Position numbers and translations under genes: made by a program
Assembly: GCA_017161305.1 (NCBI GenBank)
Contig: CP031518.1
Coordinates: 2,170,001 to 2,234,000, forward strand
DNA length: 64,000 nucleotides
DNA from: Treponema ruminis
Lineage (GTDB): Bacteria; Spirochaetota; Spirochaetia; Treponematales; Treponemataceae
Direction of reading: 5' to 3'
Notes under the pieces: model-generated
The model's database searches: none
What the model was told of the DNA's origin: nothing
The model's input: only the letters and a program-made list of their open reading frames with translations
Shown: piece by piece, positions 42,645-49,353 of the stretch
Layout of the letters: the number at the start of each line of letters is the position of its first letter
How positions within the stretch are numbered: the first letter of the stretch is position 1

Positions 42645-42982
42645 TAAATCAAGTGAAGGAAAACCTTTCACAAGGGATGACATTTGACAGCACGGTTAAC
42701 GAAGCAGTTGACTTCGCAATCAAAAGCGACTTCCTGGAAGGATTTTTCCGGGAGAAGCGCATGAAGATTTTGGATGACATTTATACAGAGTTCGATCAGG
42801 AATCTTATGACGAAACACTCCGAAACGATGGCCGCATAGAAAATGCCATCGCAAATGCGAAAAACTTTCTCAAAGAAGGTGATTCACCTGAAAAAATCGC
42901 TCGATGTTGCAATCTCCCGCTGGAACAAGTAATTGCTCTTAAAGAAGAACTTGCGAGCGAACAGATTGGAGTTAGCAGGTAG
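42645..42982 (+). pseudogene. Partial Rpn duplicate with a different C-terminal tail
   Basis: The first 196 bp repeat part of the upstream Rpn gene almost exactly. Directly after, the sequence changes to AIANAKNFLKEGDSPEKIAR, then CNLPLEQVIALKEELASEQ, a tail not found in the first copy but built on the same pattern. There is no ATG; a GTG at 42653 is the first possible start. Either a broken gene produced by tandem duplication, or an alternative 3' end that recombination could move onto the intact gene. A strong terminator follows. Confidence 0.6.
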
Positions 42983-43020
42983 TATTTTTTTTAAATATAT
43001 TGTATCTATATAAATATAAG

Positions 43021-43064
43021 CAGCCCGCAAACATGGAAGTTTTCTGTTTGCGGGCTGTTTATTT
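43021..43064 (+). terminator. Intrinsic terminator after the Rpn genes
   Basis: CAGCCCGCAAAC (43021-43032) pairs exactly with GTTTGCGGGCTG (43046-43057), then TTTATTTG. Confidence 0.8.
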
Positions 43065-43107
43065 GCGATTATGGCTTTTGATTTGTTTTTCAAGGTTCCC
43101 GGGGTGC

Positions 43108-43135
43108 AAAAAAATCCCCGCCTTGTGAGCGGGGA
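43108..43135 (-). terminator. Terminator after cassette C
   Basis: On the minus strand CCCCGC pairs with GCGGGG, followed by ATTTTTTT. Confidence 0.7.
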
Positions 43136-43177
43136 AACTGCCGTGATTTACACGGCGTTCAGCTGAATCAGCTTAGA

Positions 43178-44476
43178 TTAGAACCAAACTGAGAGAGCAA
43201 TTGGGATAGCCCATACGAAGTTCTTGTATTTGCCGTCATCGTTTGTTGCTCCAGTGATAACGTTGTTAGCGAATGTACCGCTGTTTGTCTGTCCCTGGAA
43301 AGCAACTCCGATGTAGCCGTTAGAGAAGCCCTTCTGGATACCAGCAGAGAAAGCGATGCTGTCTGTGTTGTCAGCTTTTTCTCCATCGATACCAAATTTT
43401 GAGAGGTAGCGGAAGTCAGCGTTTGCTGAGAGACCATCACCAAGGTTGTAGTCTACGCCTGCACCAGCCTGGAAGCGAGAATCTGTCTTAACATCCTTAG
43501 TTTTGTAATATGTAAAGAATGCACCGCTTGCAGAAAGTTTGAGGTCATCATTAACCTGGTATGTAGCACCGAGAGCAATTTTCATCTGGTTGTCGATTTT
43601 GGCGGATTTGTCTGCATCTTTGATGTTGTTGTACTGGATGCCAAGGCCGAGGAAGAGGTTCTCTACAGCGAGAACGTCAACTTCTGCTTCAAAAGTGCAA
43701 TCGCTGTTTCCGTCAGCCTTTTTAACGGCATCTTTCGCTGCATGATAGGTCCAACCCTCATATTCTCCGTCTGCTTTTGTTTTGTTTTTAGCAGTATCAG
43801 CATCGTCTGTTGTCACAATACGCTGTCTCATAAACTCATAGTACGCAGAAGTTGCATCTTCAGCATCTACAGAACCTTTGCCCTTACCAATGTACTGAGC
43901 CTTGATTTTAGCTGTACCTGGAATTGTGTAAGCAAAACCACCACGGAGATTCTTGTATGTTTCATCAGCTTTTGTCTGAGTTGTTGTGATTGGGACCAAA
44001 GCCTGGATGTAGAGGTTCTCCATAGGAGTAATTTCTGCCATGAGACCTGTAGCACCGTTACCGCTCATCAAGAGGCCTTCGTCTTCTGCAATCCATGATG
44101 ATGTTGGACGGAGCCAGTTCCATGAACCATAGCAAAGGTCGCCACGAAGTGTGTTGTTGTCATATTTACCGTATGAAACTTTTACGATGTCGAGTGGCTT
44201 AATCCAGAGATTTGCCTCGTCACCTGCTGAAAGGCTCATAGATACATCGTTGTAGATACCCATGCTGAAACCTGCAGTACCGTCCTCAGATTTTCCATTA
44301 ACGTTAAGACGAGCTGTACGAGCACCATAACCCCAAGAGTTACCTGCTGCTGTAACTGTGTCTTTTCCGTCGCTAGCTACTGGTGCTGCCAAAGCGCGCA
44401 ACCATGCTCCGAAAGTGATTTCTGCCGAGAGGGCAGTTGCTCGGAATTTTTTACAAAAAGTTCCGTTTTGACTCAT
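43178..44476 (-). CDS. Silent porin cassette C (signal peptide missing)
   Basis: An open frame of 432 codons. From residue 13 it reads ATALSAEITFGAWLRALAAP, then porin landmarks: IKPLDIVKVSYGKYDNNTLR, GSWNWLRP, KGFSNGYIGVAFQGQTNSG and an aromatic end (ALSVWF). The first 12 residues (MSQNGTFCKKFR) are not a signal peptide and come from unrelated sequence. There is no ribosome binding site before the ATG at 44476. The homology begins at the same nucleotide region as in cassette B: 34 bases are identical between the two (44409-44442 here). If translated it would stay in the cytoplasm, so it is more likely a donor sequence than a gene product. Confidence 0.65.
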   Translation of the reverse strand: MSQNGTFCKKFRATALSAEITFGAWLRALAAPVASDGKDTVTAAGNSWGYGARTARLNVNGKSEDGTAGFSMGIYNDVSMSLSAGDEANLWIKPLDIVKVSYGKYDNNTLRGDLCYGSWNWLRPTSSWIAEDEGLLMSGNGATGLMAEITPMENLYIQALVPITTTQTKADETYKNLRGGFAYTIPGTAKIKAQYIGKGKGSVDAEDATSAYYEFMRQRIVTTDDADTAKNKTKADGEYEGWTYHAAKDAVKKADGNSDCTFEAEVDVLAVENLFLGLGIQYNNIKDADKSAKIDNQMKIALGATYQVNDDLKLSASGAFFTYYKTKDVKTDSRFQAGAGVDYNLGDGLSANADFRYLSKFGIDGEKADNTDSIAFSAGIQKGFSNGYIGVAFQGQTNSGTFANNVITGATNDDGKYKNFVWAIPIALSVWF

Positions 44477-44535
44477 GTGTAAAGCAAATGAGAGTGTTTA
44501 ATAAGAAAGAAAAATCAATTAGTGGGACAAATCTT

Positions 44536-45479
44536 TTATTTTACAAACTGTTCAATTCTGCATTCGTGTGTTTTTGTATATTCGTCATAATTGATTCCGA
44601 CAAAAAGCAAATCACCGGTATATGCAGAAAGACTGTCAAAATATTTTTTTTCTTTGATTTGATTTAAGGCGCTTTCTGCGGTACCATTGCGTTTCAGTTC
44701 TATTATCATCGCAGGTAAATTGGGTACAAAGGGAATAAATACTACGTCCGCGAAACCTTTTCCTGTCGTCATTCCTTTGATGCCTGTACGATTTTGTTGG
44801 TCACTGCATAGCACTTTCGCCAGAAAGCATTCGGACAACATAATCCTTTGTCCCTTCAAAATTTGCACTAATTCTGTCAGTAATAACTTCGTAACTTGAA
44901 GTTTTGCTCCAATAACTTGCAAAATCATTTCTCATTATGGATTTAACGACTGATTCAGGATTATAGATTTCAAAATTACGCTGGCTGTAGCCGTCGTACC
45001 ATCTCTGGCATTCTTCAAAATTATTCAGCTTTGACTGAATTTTATCGCGTATCACCGGCAAAATTCCTGTCAGATAGGCAAGAGCAATGGCCGGGCGAAC
45101 TGTATCGCTTTTAAATAGACCGTTAAGTAAATCTAAATACTGATTAAAAAGCTTTTTATCGACATTTTCGCGAACAAGAACGTCGTACTCATCCATGATA
45201 ATTACGAATTTTTCACCAGTTGCTTTCAAAACTCTGATCTTTGGCGATTTTGTAGGGTGCAAATAATTCCCGGAAATCGCAGCCTTTTGAAAAATAAGCA
45301 GATATCATGTTTGCTGCAATAGTTTTTCCAAATCTGCGTGGGCGCGAAATACAAAGATACTTGTTGTCGGTCTTCATGAATTCGTTTAGAACGGAAATCA
45401 TCATTGTTTTATCTACATAGATTTTTCGTGAAAGAGTTTCCTTGAAATTTGCATTATCAGGATTCAGATAGATTCCCAT
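44536..45479 (-). pseudogene. AAA-ATPase-like / PD-(D/E)XK (DUF1703-type) pseudogene
   Basis: Three pieces in different frames. 45213-45479 carries YVDKTMMISVLNEF and SRPRRFGKTIAANMISAYFS, the degenerate P-loop of the AAA-ATPase_like family. 44801-45262 has VIIMDEYDVLV (Walker B) and LTGILPVIRDKIQSKLNNF. 44536-44928 has the C-terminal nuclease-like part with GFADVVFIPFVPNLPAMIIE and LKRNG. Parts between them are deleted. This family is common in gut bacteria and treponemes and its function is unknown. The gene cannot give a full product. Confidence 0.75.
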
Positions 45480-45533
45480 TTTATACCGCCTAAAAATTAT
45501 ACATCATTAAGTGAAAAAAATCGACTGATATGC

Positions 45534-45539
45534 TATACT
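45534..45539 (+). promoter_or_regulatory. -10 box of the peptide-binding lipoprotein gene
   Basis: TATACT ends six bases before the ATG at 45546; no ribosome binding site. The -35 position is weak. Confidence 0.4.
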
Positions 45540-45545
45540 GAATTC

Positions 45546-47441
45546 ATGAAAAATCCGTCGTTATCCGCTTTCATCCGAATCTTAAAAATCTTTGCCTGTC
45601 TGGGCAGTCTTTGCTTATTTTTTTCCTGTACGCGATATCCTGAAATGTCACTTTCTGAAATCGAGGCTGCCCGTGCTTCTGTTTCAAATGATTTGATTGA
45701 AAAAACCGTGCACAGACCGAACCTTACAAATCACTTTGAGGCTGGAAAAAAAGGCGGAACTTACAACACCATGATTACTGGCGACCCAAAAAGCTTCAAT
45801 ATGCTTGTTGCCGAAAAAGACGGCGAGACGAGCGGTGTTCTTTCGCCCATGGTGCAGTATCTTGTGGACTATGATTTGGTCGAGCGCAAGTGGAAGGGGC
45901 TTATTGCGGATTTTGAGGTTAAGATTTACGAAGAAGAAAATAAACTTGATTTGATTTATACGATTAAAGATGATGTTTACTGGTCTTTTTACGGCAATTC
46001 AAAGCCTCGGGTAAAAGTCACTAGCGATGACATTGTCTTCTGGTACGATGAAATTCAGGGCGACGAGGAATGCGGTTCTTCTGCCTACAATTCTCAGTTC
46101 ATGCCAATGGAAGACGGAAAAAGCGAGCGCATCACAATCGAAAAAATCGACGAAAAGAGCTTTGTCTTCCATTTTCCTCAGATTGTAGCAGAGCCTGTCC
46201 TTCATACGAACATGGATTTCGGCCCGATGTTCCTTTACAAGGCGGCAAAGGACTCTGGCGGAGCCGACGCCGTCAAAAAACTTTTTACCGTGGCGACAGA
46301 TCCTAAGGAAATTCCAAGCTGCGGCCCTTACTTCCTTGTTGAATATGTTCCGGGGCAGAGGCTTTTGTACAAGCGGAATCCTGATTTCTGGGATAAAGAC
46401 GCAAATGGAGAAAGCCATTACTATCCTGAAGAGCGGGTAGTGCAGATTGTTGGAGATCATAACACCGGTTATCTTCTATTTAAACAGGGGAAACTTGAGG
46501 ATTATTCCTTTACGCCTGAGCAGGTCGAGGAAGCAGTCTCTGCCGCAAAAAACGCACTTTCTTCCGACGGCACTCTTAATGAAAATCAGGAAAAAGCGGG
46601 CTACACGGTTTTCAATGCGGACGGCTCAATGAACGCTTCCTTCTGGTCTTTCAATCAGAATCCAAAAAACAAGGACGAGCCTTATTACGACTGGTTCTGC
46701 AAAAAGGAATTCCGCCAGGCGATGAGCTGTCTTTTGAACCGTGAGAGAATCATTTCTCAGACTTACCGTGGGCTTGGCGAGCCCAAATATTCTTTTTTCC
46801 CGGAAGCAAACAAATATTACGACGAGAACATAATCCTTCAGTACAGATATTCCCACGCACATGCAAAAAAACTGCTTGAAGAGGCGGGCTTTTCAAAGCA
46901 TGAGGACGGATTTTTATACGACGAAAAGGGGCGTAAGGTTGAATTTGACCTTACAATCAACGGCGGATCCCCGATTTTCTCGGACATAGCCCAGATTATC
47001 ACCGACGAATGTAAAAAGGAAGGAATTATCGTCACTACTCGCCCGACGGACTTCCAGAAACTGGTCGAGCAGCTCATGTCAAGCTACGACTGGCAGACAA
47101 TCCTGATTGGCTTTGGCGGCGGCTCTCTCTTCCCGACCCAGGGAAGCAATGTCTGGGTGAGTGACGGAAACCTGCATCTTTGGAATCCCCTTCAAAAATC
47201 TCCTGCTACAGAATGGGAAGCCAGGGTGGACGAGCTTTACCACAGTGCAAAGTGCATAGTCGACTACGAAAAGGCAAAGCCCTACTGGGACGAATACCAG
47301 CAGATTTTCCTTGAGCAGTGCCCGGTCATCTATCTGATTCGCTCGCGCTCTTTCTTCGGTCTTCAGAACCGCTGGGACATGACCAACGTTTATTACGACA
47401 ACATGAACGGTGCCGAAACAGGATATCTTTATTTAAAATAA
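45546..47441 (+). CDS. Oligopeptide ABC transporter substrate-binding lipoprotein
   Basis: 631 residues with a lipobox (LFFSC, Cys28). The body has the SBP family 5 (OppA/DppA) pattern: GGTYNTMITGDPKSFNMLVA near the start of the mature protein, then YTIKDDVYWS, PSCGPYFLVEYVPGQRLLYK and KKEFRQAMSCLLNRERII. It would capture peptides outside the inner membrane and deliver them to the permeases encoded downstream. plsC lies between it and the permeases, all on one strand with short gaps. Confidence 0.85.
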   Translation: MKNPSLSAFIRILKIFACLGSLCLFFSCTRYPEMSLSEIEAARASVSNDLIEKTVHRPNLTNHFEAGKKGGTYNTMITGDPKSFNMLVAEKDGETSGVLSPMVQYLVDYDLVERKWKGLIADFEVKIYEEENKLDLIYTIKDDVYWSFYGNSKPRVKVTSDDIVFWYDEIQGDEECGSSAYNSQFMPMEDGKSERITIEKIDEKSFVFHFPQIVAEPVLHTNMDFGPMFLYKAAKDSGGADAVKKLFTVATDPKEIPSCGPYFLVEYVPGQRLLYKRNPDFWDKDANGESHYYPEERVVQIVGDHNTGYLLFKQGKLEDYSFTPEQVEEAVSAAKNALSSDGTLNENQEKAGYTVFNADGSMNASFWSFNQNPKNKDEPYYDWFCKKEFRQAMSCLLNRERIISQTYRGLGEPKYSFFPEANKYYDENIILQYRYSHAHAKKLLEEAGFSKHEDGFLYDEKGRKVEFDLTINGGSPIFSDIAQIITDECKKEGIIVTTRPTDFQKLVEQLMSSYDWQTILIGFGGGSLFPTQGSNVWVSDGNLHLWNPLQKSPATEWEARVDELYHSAKCIVDYEKAKPYWDEYQQIFLEQCPVIYLIRSRSFFGLQNRWDMTNVYYDNMNGAETGYLYLK

Positions 47442-47462
47442 ATTTGGGAGTAAAATAGAAGA

Positions 47463-48185
47463 ATGTTTACAACAATTATTTCATTTATCAGAATCGCATT
47501 TTACATGCTGTCAAAAAATAAACTCCGCCGCCTCGCACTCAAATATGACAAGGCCGGCGACATCGAAAACCGCGACAAAGTTGTTTTTGGCGTTGTTCCT
47601 CAGTGGGCTCAATATGTTTTTACGACTGTTACCCGCTCAAAAGTCGAAGTTACGGGTTCCGAAAAAATTCCTCAGGACCGGGCTGTCGTTTTCATCGGCA
47701 ATCATCAGGGAAACATGGACATTCCGCTCCTTTTTGGCTTCATCAACAAGCCGATGACCTTCGTCGCAAAGGCTGAGCTGGGTAAAATCCCCCTCCTTGC
47801 CGACTGGATGAAGCTTCTTCAGTGTACCTTTATCGAGCGCAAAAGTCCCCGCAAGTCAATTCAGGCAATTCACGATGCGGCAGAAGGAGTCAAAAAGGGC
47901 TACTCTCAGGTAATTTTCCCGGAAGGCACCCGCAGCAAGGGCGGACCTCACCACGAATTCAAGGCAGGAAGCTTCAAGCTCGCATTCATGTCGGGGGCAC
48001 CAATTGTTCCTGTTACGATTGACGGCACCTGGCGCATTTACGAAGGTCAGAAAAAGGTCAAAAAAGGCCAGCAGGTCAAACTCATAATCCACGATCCGAT
48101 TGAAACGGCAGGACTTTCCAAGGAAGAACTGTCAAAAATCCCTGCAATGGTCGAAAAAATCGTCTGCGCACCGCTGGAAAGTTAG
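47463..48185 (+). CDS. plsC: 1-acyl-sn-glycerol-3-phosphate acyltransferase
   Basis: 240 residues. The acyltransferase motifs are NHQGNMD (NHxxxxD, catalytic His-Asp), FPEGTRSKGG and VPVTIDGT. It makes phosphatidic acid from lysophosphatidic acid at the inner membrane. An N-terminal hydrophobic segment is present. Why it lies within a peptide transporter operon is not clear; the order is probably incidental. Confidence 0.88.
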   Translation: MFTTIISFIRIAFYMLSKNKLRRLALKYDKAGDIENRDKVVFGVVPQWAQYVFTTVTRSKVEVTGSEKIPQDRAVVFIGNHQGNMDIPLLFGFINKPMTFVAKAELGKIPLLADWMKLLQCTFIERKSPRKSIQAIHDAAEGVKKGYSQVIFPEGTRSKGGPHHEFKAGSFKLAFMSGAPIVPVTIDGTWRIYEGQKKVKKGQQVKLIIHDPIETAGLSKEELSKIPAMVEKIVCAPLES

Positions 48186-48226
48186 GAGTTAGGAATGAGG
48201 AGTGAGGAGTTGGGAGTTACAGAAGA
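48184..48226 (+). repeat. GAGTTAGGA-type simple repeat
   Basis: Degenerate units of GGAGTTAGGA and GAGGAGTGAGGAG run from the plsC stop codon into the first codons of the permease gene. Its many AGGAG motifs hide the true ribosome binding site. Confidence 0.55.
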
Positions 48227-49352
48227 TGCCCACATGGAGGTGGGCAAAAGCAAGTTGACCGCAAGAATTTTTAGACCGTTTTACGGACTAAAAATTCTTG
48301 TCAGGACATGGAGGTCCAAGTTCCCTCTGCTTTCCTTTATCACTTCCAGAATCATAACGATGCTTGTGATTCTCTTTATTTTGGGCTGGGCTTTGTTCGC
48401 ACTCATGGCACTTGCTCCGGGCGACATCGTTGACCAGATGATGCAGCAGCAGCTTATGAGCCAGACCGAAAGCCGTGGAGCCGGTGGCGCCAATAAGGAC
48501 AATGTCTTTTCTGAAGAGCAGGTCGCCAAAATGCGCGCTGAAATGGGCCTTGATAAGCCCTTTACCGTTCAGTATTTCATGTGGCTTGAGCGGGTTATCG
48601 TTCACCACGATTTGGGCGTTTCCTTGATTTCAAAAGCACCTGTTTCCTTCCTTATAAAAAGCCGGATTGTCAATTCCCTTGTCCTTAATCTGATTTCACT
48701 TGTTTTCATAACGATATTTTCTTTTCTGCTCGGAGTTTATTTTTCGAGCAAGGCAGGAACCCGCATAGACCTCGCGGCAACTTTCTTTGCCCTCTTTTTC
48801 CACGCTTTTCCGGGAATTCTTCTTCTGATTCTCCTTCAGCTTTTCGCTTCGGTTTCGGGCCTTTTCCCTGTCACCGCTTATCCTGATTTTCCGATTGGCG
48901 AAGCTCCCGCAAAATTCGTCTTCAGTTATACATATCATATTTTTCTTCCATTGTTCGCCTCTTTCCTCGGCGGAATCGGAGGCACAATGCGCATGATCCG
49001 AAGCACCATGCTTGACCAGATGGGAATGCCTTACATCATGGCACTGCGTGCCCGCGGAATCTCAGAAAGGCGGGTCTACCTCAATCACGCTTTCCGCAAC
49101 ACTCTTAATCCATACATCACAGGAAGCGCAAACCTGCTTGCAGGCCTTTTTTCAGGCTCCCTCGTCCTTGAAATCATCTTCTCATATCCGGGAATCGGCC
49201 GCCTCATGTACGACGCCGTAATGCAGCAGGACGTTAATCTCGTTCTTGCTAACAACATGTTCATCAGCGCGCTAGTCCTAGCCGGCATGACAATCAGCGA
49301 CATTCTGCTTGCCGTCGTTGACCCGAGAATCCGATACGGAAAGGAAGGATAA
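48195..49352 (+). CDS. Peptide ABC transporter permease (OppB-like)
   Basis: 385 residues. After a repeat-derived N-terminal extension the protein has a first helix (ITMLVILFILGWALFALMAL), a periplasmic loop and five more helices, with the EAA loop LRARGISERRVYLNHAFRNT. It forms the inner-membrane channel with the next gene product. The start is uncertain: ATG 48195 lies in the simple repeat, and ATG 48234 (MEVGKSK) is an alternative. Codons 23-36 form a perfect 13-bp inverted repeat, which is unusual inside a gene. A GGAAGGA ribosome binding site for the next gene overlaps its end. Confidence 0.82.
   Translation: MRSEELGVTEDAHMEVGKSKLTARIFRPFYGLKILVRTWRSKFPLLSFITSRIITMLVILFILGWALFALMALAPGDIVDQMMQQQLMSQTESRGAGGANKDNVFSEEQVAKMRAEMGLDKPFTVQYFMWLERVIVHHDLGVSLISKAPVSFLIKSRIVNSLVLNLISLVFITIFSFLLGVYFSSKAGTRIDLAATFFALFFHAFPGILLLILLQLFASVSGLFPVTAYPDFPIGEAPAKFVFSYTYHIFLPLFASFLGGIGGTMRMIRSTMLDQMGMPYIMALRARGISERRVYLNHAFRNTLNPYITGSANLLAGLFSGSLVLEIIFSYPGIGRLMYDAVMQQDVNLVLANNMFISALVLAGMTISDILLAVVDPRIRYGKEG
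48262..48300. repeat. Perfect 13-bp inverted repeat inside the permease gene
   Basis: CAAGAATTTTTAG (48262-48274) and CTAAAAATTCTTG (48288-48300), with an inner CCG / CGG pair and a five-base loop. It could form a strong hairpin near the 5' end of the message. Confidence 0.7.
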
Positions 49353-49353
49353 A

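Noticed and set aside
48184-48226. CRISPR-like or tandem repeat array
   Set aside because: Units are short, degenerate and without spacers; it is a simple GA-rich repeat.
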